Origin: Chitinophaga sp. HK235
GTDB lineage: Bacteria; Bacteroidota; Bacteroidia; Chitinophagales; Chitinophagaceae
Assembly: GCF_018255755.1 (NCBI RefSeq)
Contig: NZ_CP073766.1
Span: 7,004,501-7,068,500, forward strand
Direction: 5' to 3'
DNA length: 64,000 nucleotides
Each line of letters begins with the position of its first letter. Positions within the stretch are counted from its first letter, which is position 1. Shown piece by piece: positions 1 through 9,309 of the stretch. Made by a program: the position numbers and the translations under genes. Under the pieces are notes generated by a model, which saw only the letters and a program-made list of their open reading frames with translations, searched no databases and was not told where the DNA came from.

Positions 1-388
1 GGCCGGAAGGGCCTTCGCCGGAATCTCGCAGGCTCCCTACCTCTCGGTGCTGACGCCTTCTACCCACGACATGAGCACCATCAGAGGATGGTGGGAAGAG
101 GATGCAGGCATCTCCCGGAAATTTTACCGGCAGATATTAGGGCATGCCACTACGCCTCCCCGTCAGGCCAACACCGAGCTGATAAAGGAAATTATCAACC
201 AACACTTGCATGCTAACGCCATGTGGCGTATATTTCAAATACAAGACCTGTTGGCCGCCGCCGGCCATATCCCGGACCAACACCCGGATAAGGAAAGGAT
301 CAATATCCCCGCGGTGACACAACATTACTGGAGATACAGAATTAACAAGGGAATTAACGATTATGAAACTCACACTTTATCCTTTTGA
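1..388 (+). CDS. malQ: 4-alpha-glucanotransferase (GH77), C-terminal fragment
   Basis: This is the 3' end of a GH77 amylomaltase, which transfers alpha-1,4-glucan segments between maltodextrins in the cytoplasm. The frame is open from base 2 and the 5' part lies outside the window. The visible C-terminus carries the GH77 signature STHDMSTIRGWWEED, then a stretch around MWRIFQIQDLLA and ERINIPA, ending with HYWRYR, all typical of bacterial MalQ. The stop overlaps the start of the following dipeptide epimerase by 26 bp, so the two are probably co-transcribed. The identification rests on about 128 residues, and N-terminal starch-binding domains, common in Bacteroidota MalQ, cannot be checked. 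Confidence 0.85.
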   Translation, partial: AGRAFAGISQAPYLSVLTPSTHDMSTIRGWWEEDAGISRKFYRQILGHATTPPRQANTELIKEIINQHLHANAMWRIFQIQDLLAAAGHIPDQHPDKERINIPAVTQHYWRYRINKGINDYETHTLSF

Positions 389-1379
389 GCTGAAATTCCG
401 CCATACGTTTACTATTTCACGCAAGTCAAAAGATGTACAACCCTTACTGGTAGTAGAACTGCAACAGGGTGGCCTTTCAGGGCTCGGAGAAACGGCAGAC
501 AATTCCTACTACAACATGACCGTGCCAAGGCTGATGGAAGCTATTAATGCCCATCGCCCGTTTATCGAAAACTATGCCCTTACCACACCGGAGGCTTTCT
601 GGCAGGATGTTTATCCGCTGCTGCAGGATAATATGTTTGCCCTTTGTGCATTGGACCTGGCTGCATGGGACCTCTATGCCAAACAACAAAATAAAAAGCT
701 GTACGAGGTTTGGGGCCTCGATATCTCCCATAACCCGCTGACAGACTATACCATCGGGATAGACACCATCGGAAATATGGTGAAGAAACTGCAGGAATTT
801 CCCTGGCCTATTTATAAAATCAAACTGGGCACACAGGAAGATATCGCTATCATCACTGAGTTGAGAAAACACACCAGTGCGGTGTTCAGGGTAGATGCCA
901 ACTGCGCCTGGGGAGTAGAAGAGACGCTGCGCAACGCCGCTGCTATGAAAGAGTTGGGCGTTGAGTTCATAGAACAACCGATGCCGGCTGCTGACGGTGA
1001 CGGGATGAAAGTGGTGTTTGAAAAATCCGCCCTGCCGGTGATCGCCGATGAAAGCTGTATCGTAGAGCAGGACGTAGCCAGATGCCGTGGTCATTTCCAT
1101 GGTATCAATATCAAACTCACCAAATGTGGTGGTATCACACCTGCGCTGCGTATGATCAAAGAAGCCCGTCAGTACGGCATGAAAGTAATGACCGGCAGTA
1201 TGAATGAAAGCACCGTGGGCACTTCAGCTGTAGCACATCTGCTGCCGCTGCTCGACTATGTAGACATGGACGGGCCGCTGTTGCTTGCTGAAGACACCGC
1301 TGATGGTATCCGTATTGAAAACGGTCATATCCTCTATGCAGACAGGCCGGGAGTAGGTGCTGCACTCAAACAATATTAA
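363..1379 (+). CDS. Dipeptide epimerase (L-Ala-D/L-Glu epimerase type)
   Basis: A 338-aa member of the enolase superfamily, muconate-lactonizing subgroup. The family epimerises dipeptides such as L-Ala-D-Glu released from murein peptides. Visible elements are the catalytic KxK motif (YKIKLG, about residue 155), metal ligands in RVDANCAW, FIEQP and IADES, the second-half lysine in IKLTKCGG, and the C-terminal MDGP motif of this subgroup. Length matches the family. The start overlaps malQ by 26 bp, indicating translational coupling, although the pathways are unrelated. It converges on the ternary-system operon, whose last stop overlaps it by 4 bp. Substrate specificity cannot be read from the sequence. 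Confidence 0.85.
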   Translation: MKLTLYPFELKFRHTFTISRKSKDVQPLLVVELQQGGLSGLGETADNSYYNMTVPRLMEAINAHRPFIENYALTTPEAFWQDVYPLLQDNMFALCALDLAAWDLYAKQQNKKLYEVWGLDISHNPLTDYTIGIDTIGNMVKKLQEFPWPIYKIKLGTQEDIAIITELRKHTSAVFRVDANCAWGVEETLRNAAAMKELGVEFIEQPMPAADGDGMKVVFEKSALPVIADESCIVEQDVARCRGHFHGINIKLTKCGGITPALRMIKEARQYGMKVMTGSMNESTVGTSAVAHLLPLLDYVDMDGPLLLAEDTADGIRIENGHILYADRPGVGAALKQY

Positions 1380-4000
1380 TCCGGCAGATCGTATATACCG
1401 AATCTTCCATTTTCTTCCAGGATGCCTATCTGTTGAGGATTGGGCATCTTCGTGATTGCACACACAGAGGCGGCCGTGGTAAATCTGGCTATCCTGTTTA
1501 TCCGGTTGCCTCCTGGTTTTGCATAAACGATCACCAGCTTCCCCATACCTGCTACCAGCCTTTCATCCGGGAGCCAGGTTAATACTGTTTTGCGTGTAAT
1601 CTTCTCCGTTAGATAATCACTTTTCCACAACATCTTTTTACCGGAAAGGAAAACCATCATTAACCCTTCGGTAGTGACCACTGCCAGCCTTACAGTGGTA
1701 AATATGTGCATGACGCTCATATTGAGTATTTCAGCCCCCAGGTCATGGGTGACTGCATTGGTACCATCTATGGCAGCGGTAAATATTTTTGTGCCCAGAT
1801 AAAAGTAGTAATACGTGTTATACTCCAGCTGCTGTACCCTGCCATTATATTGTACACTACTGATGGGCACGTCATCTAGTTTGCAGACATAATTGCCGCA
1901 AAGAGGGAAGTTATCTGTTTGCATATACCGCATGAGAGATAATACACCGTTATTGATGCATACAGTAGTAGTCAGGTTCTTCTGAATGTGCAGCGCCACT
2001 AATCCGCTGGTGGGCAACCAGTCCGGCTTTTGAATCGTGAAGCTATTTCCGGTGTTATTGCGATGAGTGCTGCTCTTCTCTTTTATCGGGAAGTCTGTTT
2101 GTCCGAGAAGGTATATATATTTACCTCCATCATGCTGGTAAATCATCGTTATATCCGGTGGAGTGGTTATTCTTCCTTCCCATAACTTGTAATACCATTT
2201 ATCGGCCATATCAAAATCCAGCAGGTACAGGCCCTTCTCTCCAAAGCCCAGAAACAGCAGCTGGTCGGGCAGTTGCAGCCCCCCCAGCCATCGTATATCT
2301 GTTGCAAACGACAGTATCTTTTCTGCTTTCAACTGCTTCGGAACGATTTTATTTTCGCTGGTATACCGGTTAATATCTTCTGCCAGTAATTTATCTCCTG
2401 GCAGAAAATGTTTCAAAAGATGCAGTTGTTCCGGCTCCTTGGTCTGGATTTTTTTACCGATAATTTCATAGGCGAGATCAATGCCAAAATTTCTGATATC
2501 ACTGTCAGTATGTACTGTGGTCACATCTTTCAGTACGGTCAGGAAATCTGTTTCGCGGACTGCCGGCGTATGTTCGCGGTATACGTTCTCTAACGCTTCC
2601 CGGAGGTTATCAGCTGATAACTGAAAGTACTGCTCCAGTAATCCTGTGTGGGTAGATCCAGACATCCATCCTGATGTGGTCCATCCCGTCAGAAGATGTT
2701 GTTTGGCTTGTTCCGGCTCCCGGAGCTTCTCTAATGCCAGTTGCGCAGCACCGGAATAATTTTTATTATCCAGTAACAACGCGATGGCCTGTTGATACTG
2801 TTGACCGGCTTTTTCCGGTTGTTCGAGCCGGACATACAGATCTCCGGCTTTTTCAAATTGCCCGAGTGTGATATATATTTCGATAGCTTCCTGTAGCAGT
2901 CCTCCTTTTTCGAATGCGGCAGCTGCCGCAGAGTTATTGTTCAGATGTTCAAGATATAATGTCGCGGCTTCCCGGTAATAATGACCCTGTTCCAGCGCAT
3001 GTGCAGCCATATGATAGTCGCCTAACAGATGTGCATATACGTAGGCGGCTTTGCGGTAATCACGTGCATTCAAAGCGGCAAGCGCTGCTTTCACATATTT
3101 CTCTCTAAGCGTCTCGTGGTAATTGCCCGTATTCCAATATTCTGTAGTTCCTGCGCCGCCGAGTTTGCCCAGGGAGAAGTTGGTATCCCGACGCTGCAGA
3201 GAGGAAGAAGGCTGATCGGCGCTTTTTCTGGACAGATAGGGACTGTCTAACGGCAACGCATATTTGAGTGCTTCATCTGTATCTGTATCAAAAAGTGCAC
3301 TTAGTCGTTCCAGCTCCTGCTGCCTGCGCTGTTCCAGATCAGGAGGGCCAGTCGGAGTATTTTTATTACCGGAGAAAAACGATAATAATTTGCTGAAGAT
3401 GGATTTTCCTGTATCGGGAGCATCCGGACCTTGTGATGAAAAAATGTCGCTCAGAGGTGTATTCCCTATTTGTTGGGGCGCCTCTCCGAAAATGATTTCA
3501 GGCGTGGTGTCAGATACCATGATCTTTTGCAGCGGCGGAGCTGTAAAGGCTCCTATGCGGGCCTGCTCCCAACTATTCGCTGATGGTGCCGGAAAAGTCA
3601 ATAGGGAAGCCAGCGGCAGTAGCTGTTCTTTATCATATCCGATAAATCCGATGCTGGGGTGAAATACCTGCCAATCCCAGATGAGGAGCTGTTGTAGTTC
3701 GGCTGCTTCCATAGCAGGTGTCAGTGAAGCATTGGCAGGTATGAACAATTTATCACCCAGCAGTTGATAAGGGTGTTGCAAGCGTTCCGGGAAAGGCGGT
3801 ACGGCGTGATTGAACAATACCAGCAGCCCTGCTATTTCAGCGCTATGTGGTTGTGGTATGGGTAACGCTATCAGCGTTTTCATCGGCATCTGCCAGCGAT
3901 CAATTTCCTGTAACCAAATGCAGGGCGTGTCGCCGTAAATAAAGGCTGCTTCAGCGATACCAGGAACGGAAGTATATTGTAGGCCCAGTGTTATTTTCAT
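1376..4000 (-). CDS. TPR and beta-propeller protein of the MoxR-vWA-beta-propeller ternary system
   Basis: An 874-aa soluble protein with no signal peptide or membrane segment. It has three parts: an N-terminal globular region (about 1-165), a polar low-complexity linker (about 165-295), and a helical solenoid of TPR-like repeats (about 300-440, for example DYRKAAYVYAHLLGDY and QFEKAGDLYVRLEQPEKAG). The C-terminal half (about 550-874) is rich in beta strands with repeated GG.YIYLLG-like and W-containing units, read here as a beta-propeller. The start overlaps the upstream vWA gene by ATGA (3997-4000), so the two are translationally coupled. It is the last gene of the operon. Architecture and neighbours fit the bpX proteins of MoxR-vWA-beta-propeller ternary systems, probably as a scaffold or sensor. 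The exact bpX family is not assigned. Confidence 0.7.
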   Translation of the reverse strand: MKITLGLQYTSVPGIAEAAFIYGDTPCIWLQEIDRWQMPMKTLIALPIPQPHSAEIAGLLVLFNHAVPPFPERLQHPYQLLGDKLFIPANASLTPAMEAAELQQLLIWDWQVFHPSIGFIGYDKEQLLPLASLLTFPAPSANSWEQARIGAFTAPPLQKIMVSDTTPEIIFGEAPQQIGNTPLSDIFSSQGPDAPDTGKSIFSKLLSFFSGNKNTPTGPPDLEQRRQQELERLSALFDTDTDEALKYALPLDSPYLSRKSADQPSSSLQRRDTNFSLGKLGGAGTTEYWNTGNYHETLREKYVKAALAALNARDYRKAAYVYAHLLGDYHMAAHALEQGHYYREAATLYLEHLNNNSAAAAAFEKGGLLQEAIEIYITLGQFEKAGDLYVRLEQPEKAGQQYQQAIALLLDNKNYSGAAQLALEKLREPEQAKQHLLTGWTTSGWMSGSTHTGLLEQYFQLSADNLREALENVYREHTPAVRETDFLTVLKDVTTVHTDSDIRNFGIDLAYEIIGKKIQTKEPEQLHLLKHFLPGDKLLAEDINRYTSENKIVPKQLKAEKILSFATDIRWLGGLQLPDQLLFLGFGEKGLYLLDFDMADKWYYKLWEGRITTPPDITMIYQHDGGKYIYLLGQTDFPIKEKSSTHRNNTGNSFTIQKPDWLPTSGLVALHIQKNLTTTVCINNGVLSLMRYMQTDNFPLCGNYVCKLDDVPISSVQYNGRVQQLEYNTYYYFYLGTKIFTAAIDGTNAVTHDLGAEILNMSVMHIFTTVRLAVVTTEGLMMVFLSGKKMLWKSDYLTEKITRKTVLTWLPDERLVAGMGKLVIVYAKPGGNRINRIARFTTAASVCAITKMPNPQQIGILEENGRFGIYDLPD

Positions 4001-6363
4001 CGTAGTTGAGCTATAAACCGGAGAATATATTTACTGTAAAAATCCTGCATGAGAAGGACGTCTGTATTGGGTTCCAGCTGGAAGTATGGATTACCGGAGA
4101 AGACGCCGTCGTCTGCCCAGGCTGCTGTAGGGCGGCAGTTCAGAACGGTAACAATCACAATGTCCGGAATACTTTTGTCAGAGCTGTGGAGATAAATGAA
4201 TCCCCGCGGATCACCAATGATTTCACTGCCGTCGGCCCATTTAAAACGGGTCAGCAGTATGTTGGGATTGCCGGGTAGGGGAAAGGTCTCCGGTTGCCTG
4301 CTTACCGGGGCCCTGCCGACCGTGAACTCTTTTTTGTCTGATAACCGTAGCAGTACTTCGCTGCTGTTGCGCTTATTATCCAGATACAGGCTTCGTTTTT
4401 CTATTATCAGTTTTCCGGCAGAACAGATAAAGATATCATTGATGGCAGGCAGGGCAAAGTAACATTTGCTCAGCTCCTTGAATATTTTTTTATGGGATGC
4501 AGCCGCAGCAATTCCGAGGGTTACTGCGTTGGGCTGACGATTGTCCAGGTTGTGTTCCAGTTCCCCGGTAGTGCCATGCAGTAACCAATGAGACGGATAG
4601 AGGCAGAAATAGCCGTCCCGCGTGACCACTGTATACTTACCGATGATAGCCTTTGTTTCAATACGTTTATATGTAAACGTTATACCATTGTGTGAGAAGT
4701 GGTATAAAATCAGTGTACGGGAAAATGGGGAACTGACCAGTATGCTGAATTCCTGAAGACTCATAAATAGGATATGATATTCTCCCTGTTCAATAGAACG
4801 ACAGCATTCCAGCGCACCAAACTGTTGTACCGCATGATGTGTAAAGGTATCACGGTATTGCACGCGGCCATCACGGGTAATGCTGACAATACAGCTGTCG
4901 CCTTTAGGATCTTTTCTGAAATGGTTCCCTGGCTCATTTTTCATATGAGTGATTGCGAAACGCAACGGGGGATTTTCTTTCAGCCAATGATCTGTTTTTC
5001 CGGAAGAATTTTGAGCAGAAGAAGAGAACAGTATCTCGTTCAGATCAAACAGCGCTTGGCTGATCAGTTTTTTTCTGCCACCGGAATAATGATAACAGTG
5101 AAAAGCACCATTGCGGTCAACAGTCAGCAGAAAATCAACCGGGTGGGGGTGAACAGCCAATATGTGTTGCAGGGCGGGGTGCTGGGCCTGTTGTTCGCTG
5201 GTGATCAGATAACATTCTCCTTCTTCAGGACGCTCCTGTAAAAAGGCAGATAAAGAAGGGGCAAGCTCCAGACGATCATCCAGCAAGGTTAAAGCATGAA
5301 TCACACCCTGACGGTTATCGAGACTTACAGCAGTTGCATGATGGCCCCCCATCATCCAGGTGTGAACAGCGGAATCTTTGTTCTGTTGTTCACGGCAAGC
5401 GAGTGCTGCAGCCATGGCGAATGCGCGGGGAGTACCCCACATTTTCAGCGTGATATCTATGAGGATGATCACCTTTTTTTTACGTTGGGAGGGAAGCTCT
5501 TCCCGGCGGAGATAAAGTGCTTCGTTATTAGCCAGCCGGGCTGTCAGTACAGCATCGTCCTGTGCCAGTTCACTCAACAGCAATCGGTCATAAGTCCCTT
5601 TGTTGGTGATATCGGAGATACCACCCAGTGAACGGTCACCACTGTTGTGGGTATGCATTGGTACATGTATAGCTGCCAGAATATGTTTGGCTAGTCTGCT
5701 GATGCCTGCGGTCTGTTCGTATTCGCTCAGGGAAGTGAGGAGGTCAGTGGCCGCAGGTGGCGGCAATGTCAACGGTAAAGGAGCCGGTATTTGTTCGATA
5801 CTCGTTTCCAGCAGCATACGCAGGGCAGGCATGTCGGCCACCCGTTTGCTGGCACGGTACAGCCAGGAAAGATCTTTCTTCAGCGTATAGGCGATCGTGT
5901 TATTACTCTGATGAGGATATTTATAAAACAACTGTAACTCCCTGATAGCATCTGCACTATTGACCTGAGGTGAGATGCCTTCAAACAGCGTTTTCAGTAA
6001 CAAGCCTCTTTTGTCTTCTGCGCGTAGTTTCTGAGGTAAAGTATGGATTAGCTCCAAAAGCCGGATAACGGCTTGTAGTATGCCATTGTATTCTTCAGAT
6101 GGCCCATCAGGATAAAATGCTTTTTGTGTCTGTTCCTGTAGTTGTTTGATGGTCAGTTCAAAATTGAAGGGATCCTCTTTACAAGCACATAATATCAGTA
6201 ACACACTGCCCAGTGGAGGCCAGCCCTGGAAGGAGAGCTCCTGCAGGATCTTGAGCAATGCATCAGTATAACAAATGGTAAAGCCTTCCCGCAACTCAAT
6301 GATATTGCCGTCTTCTTTCCATTGCCAGCAGTAGTTGTCGGTGAGTGCAAAATAATTGATCAT
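3997..6363 (-). CDS. vWA and beta-propeller protein of the ternary system
   Basis: A 788-aa protein starting at MINYFALTDN, 10 bp after the preceding stop. A longer frame would begin at 6468 inside the upstream gene and is not favoured. An N-terminal helical region (about 1-200) is followed by the block SDITNKGTYDRLLLSELA and NEALYLRRE (about 250-290), which precedes the vWA domain in MoxR-associated vWA proteins. The vWA domain is at about 297-435. Its MIDAS is degenerate: DITLK at 303-307, where DxSxS is expected, so metal binding is doubtful. The C-terminal region of about 330 residues looks like a beta-propeller. vWA proteins of this class partner a MoxR ATPase, which is encoded two genes upstream. 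The role as MoxR-regulated scaffold is inferred. Confidence 0.75.
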   Translation of the reverse strand: MINYFALTDNYCWQWKEDGNIIELREGFTICYTDALLKILQELSFQGWPPLGSVLLILCACKEDPFNFELTIKQLQEQTQKAFYPDGPSEEYNGILQAVIRLLELIHTLPQKLRAEDKRGLLLKTLFEGISPQVNSADAIRELQLFYKYPHQSNNTIAYTLKKDLSWLYRASKRVADMPALRMLLETSIEQIPAPLPLTLPPPAATDLLTSLSEYEQTAGISRLAKHILAAIHVPMHTHNSGDRSLGGISDITNKGTYDRLLLSELAQDDAVLTARLANNEALYLRREELPSQRKKKVIILIDITLKMWGTPRAFAMAAALACREQQNKDSAVHTWMMGGHHATAVSLDNRQGVIHALTLLDDRLELAPSLSAFLQERPEEGECYLITSEQQAQHPALQHILAVHPHPVDFLLTVDRNGAFHCYHYSGGRKKLISQALFDLNEILFSSSAQNSSGKTDHWLKENPPLRFAITHMKNEPGNHFRKDPKGDSCIVSITRDGRVQYRDTFTHHAVQQFGALECCRSIEQGEYHILFMSLQEFSILVSSPFSRTLILYHFSHNGITFTYKRIETKAIIGKYTVVTRDGYFCLYPSHWLLHGTTGELEHNLDNRQPNAVTLGIAAAASHKKIFKELSKCYFALPAINDIFICSAGKLIIEKRSLYLDNKRNSSEVLLRLSDKKEFTVGRAPVSRQPETFPLPGNPNILLTRFKWADGSEIIGDPRGFIYLHSSDKSIPDIVIVTVLNCRPTAAWADDGVFSGNPYFQLEPNTDVLLMQDFYSKYILRFIAQLR

Positions 6364-6373
6364 AAACTTTGTG

Positions 6374-7102
6374 TTACGCAGGATCTGATTGGGTGGCGCG
6401 TATGCCGCGTCTGGAGGCCTGAACAAACGCATGCTGCGGGATACGTTCCCAGTTGCCGGCGGTATCAAACAGCAGCTGATGTTCCTGTTGCGGGTCTAGC
6501 TGTTGGGCTACCAGCGCTTTTATACCAGGAGGATCGAAGTCAAATCCTGCTGGCAGCAGCAGCTGTTGTGTTTGTACATATGCCTGGCCGGGTATTGCCG
6601 GAAGTGGTGTGCCGCAGATCAATACACGGCCCTGTGCGTTTGCTGCAAATGTCAGTCGTTGTAACCTTGACAGCGGGGCTGTTGCCGCATAGCTGTACCA
6701 GGTGTCCAGACTGGTCAGCAGGGCCGTCACTTCTAATGCTTTGGCCGAGGGTACCAGCTTTACCGGGTATTGCTGTAGTATCGGCTGCGGCAGCAGGGAT
6801 ACGGGCAACTCAATCTCCAGCAGCTGTGGCAACGGCTTCCATGATAAGGAAGTATTGAGTGTATCCGTTGGCGTTAGACTCCCTTTTTTAAAGAGTCTGT
6901 TGTGATCATCCAGGTACCAGGTACACAGTGTGGGCAGTTGTTGTATCAGGAGATGCGGTTTGTCGGAGACAGGGATGCCCCTGACCCAGATGTAGTGTGA
7001 GTCGGCAGCAGCCAGCAGTCCAGGCAGGCAACGGACCGGTCCCAGGGCCCTGTACTGCGTGGTTGCCAGTTGCAGTACCATTTCTGTCAGTACGGGCTTC
7101 AT
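6374..7102 (-). CDS. bpX-like adaptor of the ternary system
   Basis: A 242-aa protein starting at MKPVLTEMVLQL. This start gives an ATGA overlap with the MoxR stop (7099-7102), the same coupling seen between the last two genes of the operon. A longer frame from 7126 is less likely. It is soluble and rich in Leu, Pro and Gln, with no catalytic motif I can recognise. Its place between the MoxR ATPase and the vWA protein is that of the bpX-type proteins of these systems, which are thought to bridge ATPase and vWA. Sequence alone does not say more. Confidence 0.6.
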   Translation of the reverse strand: MKPVLTEMVLQLATTQYRALGPVRCLPGLLAAADSHYIWVRGIPVSDKPHLLIQQLPTLCTWYLDDHNRLFKKGSLTPTDTLNTSLSWKPLPQLLEIELPVSLLPQPILQQYPVKLVPSAKALEVTALLTSLDTWYSYAATAPLSRLQRLTFAANAQGRVLICGTPLPAIPGQAYVQTQQLLLPAGFDFDPPGIKALVAQQLDPQQEHQLLFDTAGNWERIPQHAFVQASRRGIRATQSDPA

Positions 7103-8232
7103 GATTCCTGCATGATTTTTTTCCACAGGGCATCAATCGGTTGCATCACAAACCCACGTTGTGTTTCATTGGAAATCCATTCACAACGCCCATTGAGATA
7201 ACGCAGACGATCTTTGATCGCTGCTCTTTCGGCGGGGCCTACGGCAGTATCGTCCCATTGGGAAGTCATCTGTTGCAACTCTTTGCAGATTTCATCTGCA
7301 TCAGGCAGGCCGCTGTGTTTGGCGCGTGGATGTTCTTTTTCGGGGTCAGTATCCTTGTTGACCACCTCATTCACGATAGCGGTGATGATGGGTTGTTGTT
7401 CTTCCGTATCCCAGATATGGCGCAGTACCCACATGTCAGACAGCCGGGCAGTGCTGCGTTTGCAGATGAGGGCGCTGGCAGCGATCAGTCGCTGCAGCTT
7501 TACTGCACGACGGTCGGATACCTGCAGACCTGCATTCCGGAGTTGTTGTATCAGGGTGAGATATGCCGGACGGATATCGTCCAGATTAACCTGTCCGATC
7601 TGTTGCTGGAGCTGGAGTATTTCGTCGCTGCTGATGCCGGAGGTGGCGGTAGCAGCTATTTCCATGGTCCAGCCAGCCTGCAGCACAGCGGATAACTGTT
7701 GCGGATCTACGTTATCACATTTCACTCTTACCAGGAAGCGGTCGTATAGAGCCTGCAGGGCTTCATCTTCAGGCAGGTGGTTGCTGGCGCCCACGATCAT
7801 GAGGGCCGGCAGTTGTCTGGTTTCCCTTCCTCTCCGGAAAATCCTTTCATTGAGTACCATCAGCAGGCTGTTGAGGATGGCGCTGTTGGCATTGAGCAGT
7901 TCATCCAGAAAGATAAAAGAAGCTTCCGGCAGCATGCCTTCGGTGTTGGTGACGAGGTCTCCTTCTCTTAGTTTGCGTATATCGAAAGGTCCGAAAAGTT
8001 CGTTGGGTTCTGTGAACCTGGTCAGGAGATATTCAAAGGTCTGGCCATCCAGTCTGGCGGCGAGTGCTCTTACCATGGCGCTTTTGGCAGTGCCGGGAGG
8101 GCCCAGCAGGAACAGGTTTTCGCGGCCGGCGAGGCAGATGCCCATCAGATCAATAATATCATCTTTCCCGATAAATGTCCGTTTTAGTTGTAGCAGTACA
8201 TCGTTCAGTTTATCAACCAGTAGTTCATTCAT
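7099..8232 (-). CDS. MoxR-family AAA+ ATPase of the ternary system
   Basis: A 377-aa AAA+ ATPase of the MoxR/RavA type. Walker A is GPPGTAKS (44-51), Walker B is FIFLDELL (107-113, with D110 and E111), sensor 1 is GASN (148-151), and the putative arginine finger lies in ALYDRF (R165). The insert around RFTEPNELFGPFD is typical of MoxR/RavA. A C-terminal helical lid and a tail with RxRxRYLNGR-like basic residues follow. MoxR ATPases act as chaperones that load or remodel vWA partners using ATP. Here the partner is probably the vWA-propeller protein two genes downstream. The stop is coupled by ATGA to the next gene. All core ATPase residues are present, so the enzyme should be active. Confidence 0.88.
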   Translation of the reverse strand: MNELLVDKLNDVLLQLKRTFIGKDDIIDLMGICLAGRENLFLLGPPGTAKSAMVRALAARLDGQTFEYLLTRFTEPNELFGPFDIRKLREGDLVTNTEGMLPEASFIFLDELLNANSAILNSLLMVLNERIFRRGRETRQLPALMIVGASNHLPEDEALQALYDRFLVRVKCDNVDPQQLSAVLQAGWTMEIAATATSGISSDEILQLQQQIGQVNLDDIRPAYLTLIQQLRNAGLQVSDRRAVKLQRLIAASALICKRSTARLSDMWVLRHIWDTEEQQPIITAIVNEVVNKDTDPEKEHPRAKHSGLPDADEICKELQQMTSQWDDTAVGPAERAAIKDRLRYLNGRCEWISNETQRGFVMQPIDALWKKIMQES

Positions 8233-8321
8233 AGTATATAGTATAGCGTCTATCCCTTGCAGGGGAGGTTTTTCGGGTTAAATGTAAAATTTTTTCGGGG
8301 TGCTGTGGTGCTATTTTATGG

Positions 8322-8948
8322 TTAATCTCTGAAACTGTCGTGGAATCCGGGCCATAGCAGATCAGCATAATTTCCAAGAGAAGCTTTTACGGTTGTCATG
8401 ACCAACGGATCACTGCATCTGGCGGCGTCTTTACTGGCGATGATCCGGTCGGTATAGGCCTGTAACAACGAGGGGTGGCTGGTAATAACGTTTACCGGGA
8501 TGTCTGGCTGGATATTCATGCCGGTGGAGGAAAACGGCCATTGGGCGGCTGTTTGTGTGATACGTTTTACGAGCGGGTCTGCAGGAGCCAGGCCTTTGGC
8601 GAGACTGAGCAGGTCGGGCAGGTAGCGGAGACACAGGTCGGCTGAATACACCGCATCCGGTTCGGTGGCAATATCGTGTAGGGGTAGTAGTTGGTAAACA
8701 CCGTTTTCATCAATATGCCGTAGCATGATCAGCTGCGCTGCCCGGTAAACAAACTGTGCTGCCCACATAGCCGTATCAGCATCAAATCCGGGTGCTTGTC
8801 CGGGCATATCAGTTAAATCATTCCGGTAATATTCCAGCAACAGGTTATGGGCATCTGCCAGGTCATCTGAGGAAAAAGGATTAACCACTGCGGCAACAGT
8901 CACTTGTCCATCTTGGACGAGGGTGGTTATAAAAGAGGATAGAATCAT
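8322..8948 (-). CDS. Uncharacterised 208-aa protein in the ternary-system operon
   Basis: I do not recognise this protein with certainty. It is soluble, mostly alpha-helical, and has no signal peptide or catalytic motif. It contains the stretches DADTAMWAAQFVYRAAQL, DLCLRYLPDLLSLAKGLAP and a C-terminal LGNYADLLWPGFHD. It lies between the small OB-like gene and the MoxR gene, with gaps of about 88 bp on each side, and no terminator was seen in either gap. One of the bpX families defined for MoxR-vWA-beta-propeller systems is a plausible home, because its position is conserved for such partners; this is inference. Confidence 0.6.
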   Translation of the reverse strand: MILSSFITTLVQDGQVTVAAVVNPFSSDDLADAHNLLLEYYRNDLTDMPGQAPGFDADTAMWAAQFVYRAAQLIMLRHIDENGVYQLLPLHDIATEPDAVYSADLCLRYLPDLLSLAKGLAPADPLVKRITQTAAQWPFSSTGMNIQPDIPVNVITSHPSLLQAYTDRIIASKDAARCSDPLVMTTVKASLGNYADLLWPGFHDSFRD

Positions 8949-9036
8949 AGGTTGCTATTGTCAATCCACGCGTGCGGGACTCATTCCTGGCCAAAGTAAT
9001 AAAAAACCGCTAAAATACTAGCATCCTGCGAGGATC

Positions 9037-9309
9037 TTATTCCTCTTCTTCTTCCCATGATCTGGCAAGGAAGACATAATCCACGATATATCCTTCTGCA
9101 ATGATGGTTTTGCCGGCCAGTTTCATGAGCGGGTTGTTCATGAAGGGATTGGCGCTGGCGGGACGTATCAGGTATTCGCCCTGGTCGGTGACCAGGTACA
9201 CGGCCAGGTGCTCACTTTTGGTTTGTTTGCCAAAGGTGCGTAGCACGAGGCGACCGGTGAGGCGTATGCTGTTTTTTTCCTGTTGATGATTATCTGCTGA
9301 CATATTCAC
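9037..9309 (-). CDS. Small OB-fold-like protein in the ternary-system operon
   Basis: A 90-aa protein with alternating short beta strands (RLTGRLVLRTFGKQ, LAVYLVTDQGEYLIRP, KTIIAEGYIVDYVFLARSW) and an acidic Glu-rich tail, suggesting a small OB-like barrel. This is a reading of strand pattern, not of homology. The start at 9309 overlaps the 3' end of the C25-like protease gene by 20 bp; an alternative ATG at 9303 is also inside the overlap. Overlap with the protease supports co-expression, and it could be a regulatory partner or inhibitor of the protease. No function is established. Confidence 0.6.
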   Translation of the reverse strand: MNMSADNHQQEKNSIRLTGRLVLRTFGKQTKSEHLAVYLVTDQGEYLIRPASANPFMNNPLMKLAGKTIIAEGYIVDYVFLARSWEEEEE

